The notes under the pieces: generated by a model
Databases searched by the model: none
Told to the model about the DNA's origin: nothing
The model's input: only the letters and a program-made list of their open reading frames with translations
Program-made: the position numbers and the translations under genes
Source of the DNA: Lichenicola sp964245345
GTDB taxonomy: Bacteria > Pseudomonadota > Alphaproteobacteria > Acetobacterales > Acetobacteraceae
Assembly: GCA_964245345.1 (NCBI GenBank)
Contig: CAXTMS010000202.1
Coordinates: 1-6,348 of the forward strand
Direction: 5' to 3'
DNA: 6,348 nucleotides
Shown here: piece after piece, positions 1 through 6,139 of the stretch
Numbering within the stretch: position 1 is the stretch's first letter
How the letters are laid out: every line of letters begins with the position of its first letter

Positions 1-1386
1 CGTGTAGGACCTGGTGAACCAGTCCTCCCAGAAGTCGATCTTCTTGTTGGTCGTGTTGGTGGCGAGGTAGGCCTCGCTGCTTCCGAGCTGGTGGAAGTGG
101 GCCGGGTGGGTGGTGCAGGCGACCGTCCAAAGCGGAACCTTCACCCCACTCATGTCCGGGCTCATGAAGACCTCGGACCGTGGCCCGAAGATCGCGTCCG
201 GGTTGGAGTCCTTGAAGGGCGCCGCTCTGACGTGAGCCATGAAGTCGACGACCTCGGGCTTGCCGCAGGCAGCGGAAAGGACGCCGCTCTTGAACCAGAA
301 GGGGAAGAACTCCTCGTTCAGGACACCGCCGGTGTAGGCGACCTCCTCATAAAGATCGACGTCGGTGCCGATCGCGATCATCGCCTTCAGGTGAGACGGT
401 TGAAGGCTGGCGACCGCATGCTGGGTCATCGCATAGTACGACATGCCCCACAGGCCGACATTGCCGTTCGACCAGGGTTGCTGGCCCGCCCACTCGATCG
501 CATCCCGGTAGGCTTCGGCCGTGGCGAAGCCCCACGGCGCCAGCTTGCCCGGGCTCTTGCCCGTGCCCGGACCATCCACCCTGACCACGACGTAGTCGTG
601 GGGCACCCAGTCCACCGTGTTGACGGTCTCGTGGTTCTCATACAGCAACCCGTCGGAGTTGCCCTGGAAGTAGACTTCCTCTTCCTGTTCGTGCGCTTCG
701 ATGTCGGCATCGTCGCAGATGGAATGGTGATGGAACGCGCGGCCATAAACGCCGCAGTTCATGATCACCGGGAACTGTCCGTCCTTGTCGGGGGTGAACA
801 CGTCCGCATAAACGTGGGAACCGTTCGCCAACGCGATCCTGACGTCCCTGAACCGCCGGATGCCCAGGATGTTGCGCCGGACCTCATTGCGGGCGACGGC
901 GGCGGAACATAGCCGCCGTGGGACGTGGCTGGTAAAGGCGCCGCCCCGTCCCAGCTGATCCAGGAGACCAATGACGACCGGATCCTCCTCGAAATCGCGG
1001 ATACGGTTCTCCAGCCGCGAGGCAAAGGACACGTCGGACCGGAAATCGATGGACTGCCTGCCGATGATGTCGTGCGCTTGGGGCGCGATCGTCAACCCGC
1101 CGTCGAGGTTGCCGTCCCGGTCCAGGCTGCACAGGAAGCGCGCGATGTTGGTGAATCCAGGGTCGAGCAGCTTCTGGATGTTGCCGTCCACGCGACTGAC
1201 CGTTTGCGCGAGGTTGATCCGCGGGGCTCCGAGCGCGTAGCCGAACGCGATGTCGCCCACCAGGAAGGCGACCCGCTCACCCTCCTGGTAGTTGAACTCG
1301 CCTTTCTCGTTCGTAACCCCCGAGCAGGTGGGCGTCTTGTATCTCAAGCCCGCAACCGGACCAGCGAAGATGCCAGTGAGACTCAT
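1..1386 (-). CDS. CocE/NonD-family serine hydrolase with extra N-terminal domain (partial, C-terminus off the left edge)
   Basis: The frame is open from the ATG at 1386 to base 1, about 462 codons, with no stop, so the gene continues past the left edge. The ATG is the only usable start: an in-frame TAA lies at 1441-1443 with no ATG, GTG or TTG between, and GAGGAA sits 6 nt upstream. Residues ~10-110 form a small domain with the pattern AGLRYKTPTCSGVTNEKGEF...GERVAFLVGDIAFG, then TNIARFLCSLDRDGN, which resembles a domain common in bacterial lipoproteins and adhesins. From ~175 the protein is a CocE/NonD-type (X-Pro dipeptidyl-peptidase S15-like) alpha/beta hydrolase: GVYG near 213 carries the candidate oxyanion-hole Tyr, VVRVDGPGTGKSPG near 270 matches the usual D-x-RG-x-G-x-S stretch, and GMSYYA near 315 is the nucleophile elbow. 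The PepX_C-like jelly-roll should follow off-window. I see no signal peptide, so the location is probably cytoplasmic. The likely reaction is ester or amide hydrolysis; the substrate is unknown. It diverges from the hydrolase gene at 2513. Confidence 0.92.
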   Translation of the reverse strand, partial: MSLTGIFAGPVAGLRYKTPTCSGVTNEKGEFNYQEGERVAFLVGDIAFGYALGAPRINLAQTVSRVDGNIQKLLDPGFTNIARFLCSLDRDGNLDGGLTIAPQAHDIIGRQSIDFRSDVSFASRLENRIRDFEEDPVVIGLLDQLGRGGAFTSHVPRRLCSAAVARNEVRRNILGIRRFRDVRIALANGSHVYADVFTPDKDGQFPVIMNCGVYGRAFHHHSICDDADIEAHEQEEEVYFQGNSDGLLYENHETVNTVDWVPHDYVVVRVDGPGTGKSPGKLAPWGFATAEAYRDAIEWAGQQPWSNGNVGLWGMSYYAMTQHAVASLQPSHLKAMIAIGTDVDLYEEVAYTGGVLNEEFFPFWFKSGVLSAACGKPEVVDFMAHVRAAPFKDSNPDAIFGPRSEVFMSPDMSGVKVPLWTVACTTHPAHFHQLGSSEAYLATNTTNKKIDFWEDWFTRSYT

Positions 1387-1470
1387 GCGACGTTCCTCAC
1401 AGCGTTGTTGTGGCGAGTGCCGGATCGGCTTTGGGCCATATTATCGGCGGCCAGTCACGTGGTCATATGC

Positions 1471-1484
1471 CCTGTCTTGACAGG
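1471..1484. promoter_or_regulatory. Perfect 14-bp palindrome upstream of the minus-strand hydrolase (candidate operator)
   Basis: CCTGTC-TT-GACAGG is a perfect inverted repeat with a 2-nt spacer, 85-98 bp upstream of the ATG at 1386. It has the size and symmetry of a site for a dimeric regulator. A weak -10-like GATAAT lies between it and the gene on the minus strand, but no consensus -35 is visible. No regulator gene lies in the window, so the assignment is by position and symmetry only. Confidence 0.3.
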
Positions 1485-1847
1485 TTCAGCCGACGCAACG
1501 GCCGTTGCCAGGGCATCCGCATCTCGCGGCAGATCGTCAGAAGTGATACCAAAGGAAGCTGGATCCTGCGAACCCTCGAGCAGGCTCGCGGGCCAGCTTC
1601 GGTATGCAAGCAGGGCTTTTGCAGACCATTTACTGCGTCGCACCATTTCCGACGTCGCCGTGTCGTGCTGAACAGAACCGCGCTCGCTCCCGGCATCTGC
1701 GCCCCGCTGAGAGGCTGATTGCGATGCACGTGCACCCCTCAACTCGCATACCTGACTGGGTCGTTGCGGAAAACGAAGCCGCAACGTTCGCCGGCTTTGC
1801 CAGCCCGAACCCCGTCGACGCCCATACGCTTCCTGCCTTTCGGGCGT

Positions 1848-1988
1848 TTAAGTCACTAGATGTCCGTAGTCAAGGAGGTGCCACCCGTCGGACAGACGCT
1901 CGATCGGAACGATGCCCGTTTTACGCATGCTGGTGCCGAAGCTGTTGCGGTTGTGCCACCAGTCAACCGCCACATGCACTTGGTTCCA
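1848..1988 (-). pseudogene. Possible decayed coding fragment, unidentified
   Basis: On the minus strand a frame runs from just after a TGA at 1989-1991 to a TAA at 1848-1850, giving about 46 residues. It contains VDWWHNRNSFGTSMRK and GIVPIERLSDGWHLLDYG. The composition is protein-like, with mostly G/C-ending codons and a balanced mix of aromatic, charged and aliphatic residues, better than the competing frames in this gap. There is no ATG near the beginning and no Shine-Dalgarno, and the preceding sequence is a hairpin. I do not recognise the family. It may be the end of a gene lost to rearrangement, or chance. Confidence 0.2.
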
Positions 1989-2016
1989 TCATCCCGTTTC
2001 GGACAATCCGGGATGA
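1989..2016. repeat. Hairpin with 8-bp perfect arms (TCATCCCG/CGGGATGA)
   Basis: TCATCCCG (1989-1996) and CGGGATGA (2009-2016) form a perfect 8-bp stem around a 12-nt loop. No T-run follows on either strand, so it is not a typical intrinsic terminator. The same ten bases TCATCCCGTT recur at 4292-4301, where a related hairpin occurs. It could be a short palindromic (REP-like) repeat or a remnant of a mobile-element end. Confidence 0.35.
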
Positions 2017-2473
2017 CGGTGCACATACAGGCGAGTGGTGCTTGCCAACGCTGTTTTTTCCTGCCGGAACCTTGGACGTAATCATCTTGGCACGTCCGCT
2101 TCCTTCCTGGGCGCACCGCACCCTACATCGTCGTTGACACCAAAGCGGCCGGTCGCTACGTCAGAAACAGCTCTCGGTGCGTGCGGGATATCGCACGTGG
2201 GGACCTGATCGAGGATCGACACAGAGGATGCTAGTTCGGCGAAGACGTTCGCTATTAGTAGACTCGGAAGCGGTTCTGGCGTTCCGCATGGACCCGTCTC
2301 GCATGAGTTGACCAGTCCGTTTGGCGGCTTCTCCGGTCCCGGGCGAAGCGGTGCTGGGCTTCCGCCGAGGCAGGTCGCTGCGAAGGAGTTTCCGACATAA
2401 AACGACACCCAAGCGGCGTGGCCGACCCCTTCTTACTGATTGAACGATCCGATATCGTCTGGAGGCCGCTCGG

Positions 2474-2486
2474 CGACTACGAGTCG
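2474..2486. promoter_or_regulatory. Short inverted repeats in the leader of the plus-strand hydrolase
   Basis: CGACT-ACG-AGTCG (2474-2486) is a perfect inverted repeat 26 nt before the ATG at 2513. A second one, ACGAT-CCGAT-ATCGT, lies at 2444-2458. Either could be an operator half-site pair or a weak leader hairpin. Both are short enough to arise by chance. Confidence 0.2.
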
Positions 2487-2512
2487 TAAAAAGAATACTG
2501 GAAAGACAGAAG

Positions 2513-4267
2513 ATGAGTGAAGATCAAGCAGTATTCATTCCCGCACAGCCTTACGAAGAAAACAACGAAACGGCTATGTTCAGCCGCTTCGAGCCGGGCA
2601 CGCGAACCTTGCCGGCAGGTTTCAGGGTGCAGTCTCGCTTCCTGCCGTTGCCGGTGGACATCGTGCTGGAGAAGGACATCGCCGTCACCTTGCGCGACGG
2701 GGTCACGATCTACGTCGACGTGCTCCGGCCGGTCGGTCTCGAGAAGGTGCCCGTGGTCGTCGCATGGAGCCCCTACGGCAAGAGCAGGGGCAACGCTCAA
2801 AGATACATCGAACTCTTCGACCTGCTGGGCATGGACACCGCCAAGCTGTCCGGCCTGATGAAGTTCGAGGGTCCCGACCCGGCGTTCTGGTGCGCCCAGG
2901 GCTACGCCGTCTGCAATCCCGACCCGCGCGGCGCCTTCAACTCCGAGGGCGACATACGCTTCTGGAGCCGGGCCGAAGGCGAGGACTTTTACGACCTCGT
3001 CGAGTGGCTCGGCGTCCAGGACTGGTGCAACGGCAAGGTCGGCACCACCGGAAACTCGTATCTCGCGATCTCCCAATGGTTCGTGGCGGCCGAGCAGCCG
3101 CCGCATCTCGCGGCCATCGCTCCCTGGGAAGGCATGAGCGACATCTATCGCGACCTGGTGGTGCGCGGCGGGATCCCGGATTTTCCATTTCCGCGACAGG
3201 TCGGGAACGGCTTCGTCGGCAAGCAGCTCCGGGAGGATCTGGTCGGGGAGGCCGAACGGCACCCGTTGATGGACGATCTGTGGAGGTGGAAGATCCCGGC
3301 CTTCGAGAAGGTGAACGTGCCGGCCTACGTCGTGGCGAGCTATTCCAACTCGATCCACACGCCTGGAACGTTCCGCGGCTGGCGCAACATCGCGTCGACC
3401 GACAAGTGGCTGCGCATCCACAACAACATGGAGTGGCCGGACTACTACGAGGAGCCTAACCTCCAGGATCTGCTCCGCTTCTTCGACTGCTTCCTGAAAG
3501 GTGTCGACAACGGCTGGCGAGAAACGCCGCGCGTGCGCTACTCGATCCTCGACCTCGAAGGAGGCGATCGCGTCAACCTGCCCGCAGGAGCGTTTCCGCC
3601 CGAAGACGTCCAGCAGGTCAAGTACTACCTGGACGCCACCACGCACGCGCTGGACACGGAAGCACCTGCGGCCGGCGCCAAGGCGAGCTACGACGCGCAA
3701 TCGCCCGAAGGCCAGGCGAGCTTCACCGTTCGCGTCGACTCCCCGACGGACTTCGTCGGCTATCCCAAGCTCCGGCTATGGGTGGAAGCAGACGGGTCAG
3801 ACGACATGGACGTGTTCGTCTTCCTGCAGAAGCTGAACGCCAAGGGCGAGCAGCTCGAGCAGTTCAACATCCCGAATCATGGCCCGGTCATGCAGCAGCT
3901 CACGCGTCAGGGCGCTGCGATCCTCAAGTACAAGGGGTCCAACGGCCGTCTGCGCGTATCAATGCGGCATCTCGACGAGAACAGCTCAACGGACACCATA
4001 CCGGTCCACACCTTCGACCGTGTTGAAAAGCTCAAGCCCGGAGAAGTCGCCTGTGTGGACATCGACATGTTCCCCATCGGATTGGGGCTGAAGCCGGGCG
4101 ACCAACTGCGTCTGGTCGTCAGCGGTTACCACCTACTGGGTGGTGTGATGCCCGGCGTGGACAATGTCCCGTCCGAGAACCAGGGCAGGCACGTCATCCA
4201 TACCGGCGACCGGTTCGCCTCCTATCTGCAACTTCCCAGGAAGTCGGCTACGACGTCCGGTTCATAG
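2513..4267 (+). CDS. CocE/NonD-family serine hydrolase (X-Pro dipeptidyl-peptidase S15-like), complete
   Basis: This is a complete 584-residue protein, typical in length for the CocE/NonD hydrolases (cocaine esterase, cephalosporin and alpha-amino-acid ester hydrolases, X-Pro peptidases). The start is supported by GGAAAG 7 nt upstream. After ~45 lead residues come the beta-strands VTLRDGVTIYVDVLRP, then WSPYGK with Tyr88 as candidate oxyanion-hole residue, then NPDPRGAFNSEGD (135-147). The nucleophile elbow GTTGNSYLA gives Ser182. The lid region is ~205-265. Residues 270-286 (PAYVVASYSNSIHTPGT) are where related enzymes carry the catalytic Asp; here the position is Asn279. RIHNNMEW holds His303, a possible triad His. 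FFDCFLKGVDNGW ends the catalytic core at ~335, and residues ~340-575 match the PepX_C jelly-roll. There is no signal peptide, so it is probably cytoplasmic. Ester or amide hydrolysis is likely but the substrate is unknown. It is monocistronic here: divergent from the hydrolase at 1-1386 and convergent with the monooxygenase. Confidence 0.96.
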   Translation: MSEDQAVFIPAQPYEENNETAMFSRFEPGTRTLPAGFRVQSRFLPLPVDIVLEKDIAVTLRDGVTIYVDVLRPVGLEKVPVVVAWSPYGKSRGNAQRYIELFDLLGMDTAKLSGLMKFEGPDPAFWCAQGYAVCNPDPRGAFNSEGDIRFWSRAEGEDFYDLVEWLGVQDWCNGKVGTTGNSYLAISQWFVAAEQPPHLAAIAPWEGMSDIYRDLVVRGGIPDFPFPRQVGNGFVGKQLREDLVGEAERHPLMDDLWRWKIPAFEKVNVPAYVVASYSNSIHTPGTFRGWRNIASTDKWLRIHNNMEWPDYYEEPNLQDLLRFFDCFLKGVDNGWRETPRVRYSILDLEGGDRVNLPAGAFPPEDVQQVKYYLDATTHALDTEAPAAGAKASYDAQSPEGQASFTVRVDSPTDFVGYPKLRLWVEADGSDDMDVFVFLQKLNAKGEQLEQFNIPNHGPVMQQLTRQGAAILKYKGSNGRLRVSMRHLDENSSTDTIPVHTFDRVEKLKPGEVACVDIDMFPIGLGLKPGDQLRLVVSGYHLLGGVMPGVDNVPSENQGRHVIHTGDRFASYLQLPRKSATTSGS

Positions 4268-4289
4268 GCGAGCTTCGCCTCGATGCCCC

Positions 4290-4323
4290 GGTCATCCCGT
4301 TGGCGGATGATCGGGCGCATCCG
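4290..4323 (+). terminator. Hairpins just after the plus-strand hydrolase (weak terminator candidate)
   Basis: Two mutually exclusive hairpins lie 23-56 nt after the stop codon: GGTCATCC/GGATGATC (4290-4297 with 4305-4312, one G-U pair) and CGGATG/CATCCG (4304-4309 with 4318-4323). The second is followed by GACTTGTTT, which is only mildly T-rich, so intrinsic termination would be weak. The first shares TCATCCCGTT with the hairpin at 1989-2016, so a repeat element is an alternative explanation. Confidence 0.3.
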
Positions 4324-4627
4324 GACTTGTTTCAGTAGGCAAGGGAACTACGGCGACGACGCGATTGATTACGCGTGTCGTGTCGCTTAAGACTATCTAC
4401 GGTGATCCCGAAGGAGAAGCGCAAGGCCAAGTAGACCTGCTGCGTCTTGTGCCGACATATAATCCAGCGTCAGGCAGCGGCTTACGCCCTGTTCTGATTG
4501 CTTGTCTGTTGTCAGTGCGCCAGGTAGTTGGATCTCAGTCACGGTAACTAGCGGGGCTGGATCGCCTACATTCGTCCTCTTATGACTGCCGCACAACGTC
4601 CTGATCGATCAAAGCACTTCTAAAATT

Positions 4628-4659
4628 CACCAGGCAACCGTCAAGTTGATTGCCTGGTG
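4628..4659 (-). terminator. Strong hairpin, probable terminator of the monooxygenase gene
   Basis: CACCAGGCAA (4628-4637) and TTGCCTGGTG (4650-4659) form a perfect 10-bp stem. The interior can add a TCAA/TTGA pairing next to a 3-nt CCG bulge. Read on the minus strand, the hairpin starts about 87 nt past the monooxygenase stop codon and is followed by AATTTTAG, a short T-rich stretch. On the plus strand no T-run follows, so action on the minus-strand transcript is favoured. The symmetry would also fit a protein-binding site. Confidence 0.5.
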
Positions 4660-4745
4660 TCAGTCCGTTGATCTTTACCTTAATGGATAGGTACTAACCT
4701 GTTTGAGCGTCTTCATATGCAGATCAGAACACAGGCTGGCAACTA

Positions 4746-6008
4746 TCAAGCTTCACGTTCCAGAACGTTCGCAGACGTGACGACGCTGTCTATGCCGCAG
4801 AGTTGACGTCCGTAATTCTCCATGCACGTCTGGATGTTGTGGACAGCGTGCATGCTGCCGGCCCAGCAGTTCCGCATCACGAGCTGAAGCGGCTGCTTCT
4901 TCGAAATGCCTGACGCTCCCGATGCCTTGAAAAGGGCCTCGATCGCTGACGCGCACGTGTCCCAGACATAAGCAGTATCGGCGTGGTAGCGGATCGTGTC
5001 AGCCTTGGTGATGTCGCCACCCTCATCATGCAGACGATCGATTTCGTCGATCGCGGCCTCGGCGATCCGACGAGCTGCCTTGATCTGCATCTGAACGTAG
5101 CCGACGTTCAGATGGGTAACCGGCGCATCCTTCTGCCGGTTGTAGGGAGAATAAGCGATCGTCTTCTTCCCGATCCCGTCGAGAAAGAGTTCCAGGGCAT
5201 GTTCCGCCATGCCGACGGCGTTGCCGGAACCCACCAAAATCGAGCGGCCAAGCCCCCCGGGCCGTAGTCCCTGTCCCTTCTCCTTAAGCTCGGCGAGCCG
5301 CTGTGGCAGCATCTGAGGCGAACTGAAGTGATCATCGGGGACGAAGAGTTCCTCATCGATCACGATCGTCGCACTACCGGTGGCAGCCAATCCCATGGTG
5401 TCCCAGTCGTCCCGAAGGACATAAGACTCCTTAGGCACCAGTACCATGCCCACCTTGGTGTCGTCGGTCTCATGATAGAATACGGCCAGGTAAGCGTGTG
5501 ACGCATGCACGCTTCCGGTGGCGAAGGGCCACGCACCGCGGACCATCCAGCCGCCAGCAACTTTCCGTGCGGAGCCAGAAAGGCGACGGGTGCTACCGCC
5601 TACCGCACAGGTCCGGTTCCCAACCCAAGGTCCGCAGTAGACGGGCTTCACCACGTCATCAGGAAACGCGGCGCTCCACATGTTGCCGCCGGTTGAGGCC
5701 CACACGGTCCAGGCGGTCGCGCCGCAGCCGCGGCCGAGGGCCTCGTAGATCCGGAAAAGATCCCGTGCCGAGAAGTCGGCCCCACCGAACCGTGGAGGTG
5801 TCGCCAAGCTGTAGATTCCCACCTCATCGAGACGGTCGACTGTGTCCTGGGGAATACGGCGCTGCCGTTCGGCCTCGCTCTGCATGCCGCGCAACCATGG
5901 GCGCAGGGAAACAAGCCGCTCAATGATGGCGTCAGCCGGAGGGTAATCCGCCTCGCTGACCGCTGGAGCCTCGTTCGCCGTCAGTGCAGCTCCGTAAAAC
6001 TTCGTCAT
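4746..6008 (-). CDS. Flavin-dependent monooxygenase of the acyl-CoA dehydrogenase fold (HsaA/DszC/C2-hydroxylase type)
   Basis: The product has 420 residues, close to the 390-420 usual for group D flavin monooxygenases, which use FMNH2 or FADH2 from a separate reductase to hydroxylate phenols or polycyclic substrates. The ATG at 6008 is fixed by a strong GGGAGGA 7 nt upstream. An in-frame ATG at 6155 would add 49 unrelated residues and begin inside transposase debris. Domain order follows the fold. The N-terminal helices (~28-130) include RIPQDTVDRLDEVGIYSLATPPRFGG in broken form (51-76) and GCGATAWTVWASTGG (94-108). The beta-domain (~131-230) includes GGWMVRGAWPFATGS (152-166) and DTMGLAATGSA near 203-213. 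The C-terminal four-helix bundle (~250-410) resembles Acyl-CoA_dh_2. His387 and His390 near the C-terminus are candidates for the His that contacts the C4a-hydroperoxyflavin in C2-type hydroxylases. A true acyl-CoA dehydrogenase is less likely given GxWPFATGS and the C-terminal domain. The protein is soluble and cytoplasmic. No reductase gene is in the window. Confidence 0.93.
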   Translation of the reverse strand: MTKFYGAALTANEAPAVSEADYPPADAIIERLVSLRPWLRGMQSEAERQRRIPQDTVDRLDEVGIYSLATPPRFGGADFSARDLFRIYEALGRGCGATAWTVWASTGGNMWSAAFPDDVVKPVYCGPWVGNRTCAVGGSTRRLSGSARKVAGGWMVRGAWPFATGSVHASHAYLAVFYHETDDTKVGMVLVPKESYVLRDDWDTMGLAATGSATIVIDEELFVPDDHFSSPQMLPQRLAELKEKGQGLRPGGLGRSILVGSGNAVGMAEHALELFLDGIGKKTIAYSPYNRQKDAPVTHLNVGYVQMQIKAARRIAEAAIDEIDRLHDEGGDITKADTIRYHADTAYVWDTCASAIEALFKASGASGISKKQPLQLVMRNCWAGSMHAVHNIQTCMENYGRQLCGIDSVVTSANVLEREA

Positions 6009-6139
6009 TCTGCTGTCCTCCCGTTTGTTCTCTCGGATCAAGTCGCTAATTCGGCTATCCACGGCCAAGTGTGCTGATGGTCCGTCTCCATGGTTAGCCA
6101 TGCCTGACTGAAACGTATGGTGTACCCTTTTAGCTGCGA
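6009..6139 (-). promoter_or_regulatory. Upstream region of the monooxygenase gene (presumed promoter)
   Basis: This 131-bp stretch lies between the transposase remnant and the monooxygenase start and should hold its promoter. It contains a perfect inverted repeat, CATGG-TTAG-CCATG at 6089-6102, about 80-95 bp before the ATG, which could be an operator. No clear -35/-10 pair is visible on the minus strand. The boundary of the insertion sequence cannot be placed exactly, so part of this stretch could belong to the element's end. Confidence 0.35.
6016..6022 (-). promoter_or_regulatory. Strong Shine-Dalgarno deciding the monooxygenase start
   Basis: GGGAGGA on the minus strand lies 7 nt before the ATG at 6008, an optimal match and spacing. 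It is the reason to prefer this start over the in-frame ATG at 6155. Confidence 0.8.

Larger units (their letters stand above)
1387..2512. other. 1.1-kb divergent intergenic region without a convincing gene
   Basis: This gap separates the starts of the two divergent hydrolase genes and must hold both promoters. It is less GC-biased than the flanking genes. The short open frames in it lack a good ribosome binding site, recognisable family motifs or consistent codon bias. It holds a 14-bp palindrome at 1471-1484, a hairpin at 1989-2016, a possible decayed coding fragment at 1848-1988 (minus), and short inverted repeats close to the start of the plus-strand hydrolase. Its length is unusual for a simple divergent promoter region, so a degraded gene or old insertion is plausible. 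Confidence 0.6.
4268..4745. other. Convergent intergenic region, no gene seen
   Basis: This 478-bp gap separates the 3' ends of the plus-strand hydrolase and the minus-strand monooxygenase. It holds hairpins at 4290-4323 and 4628-4659. A tiny perfect hairpin (AGGCGA-GCT-TCGCCT, 4266-4280) overlaps the hydrolase stop codon. The open frames in the rest are at most ~60-70 codons, with no good ribosome binding site and no recognisable product, so I call no gene. The length is generous for two convergent terminators. Confidence 0.6.

Noticed and set aside
91..912. Plus-strand open frame of 273 codons
   Set aside because: It lies opposite the hydrolase at 1-1386, whose frame shows clear family motifs. 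The plus frame has no recognisable motifs and a GC-rich antisense composition.
1477..1482. TTGACA resembling a plus-strand -35 box
   Set aside because: No -10 hexamer lies 16-18 bp downstream on the plus strand, no plus-strand gene follows nearby, and the bases are part of the palindrome at 1471-1484.
1604..2137. Plus-strand open frame of 177 codons in the divergent gap
   Set aside because: It has no Shine-Dalgarno at its ATG, no recognisable domain and an odd composition with Cys- and Arg-rich patches. It overlaps a more protein-like minus-strand fragment.
2082..2412. Overlapping minus-strand frames of 108 and 83 codons before the complete hydrolase
   Set aside because: There is no recognisable family and no good ribosome binding site, and two frames overlap almost fully without either showing clear codon bias.
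2477..3700. Minus-strand open frame of 407 codons
   Set aside because: It is a long antisense shadow of the complete hydrolase, caused by high GC at third codon positions. It has no family motifs, and its start lies inside the hydrolase gene.
4365..4596. Small frames of 60-67 codons on both strands in the convergent gap
   Set aside because: They are short, lack ribosome binding sites, have no recognisable product and overlap on opposite strands.
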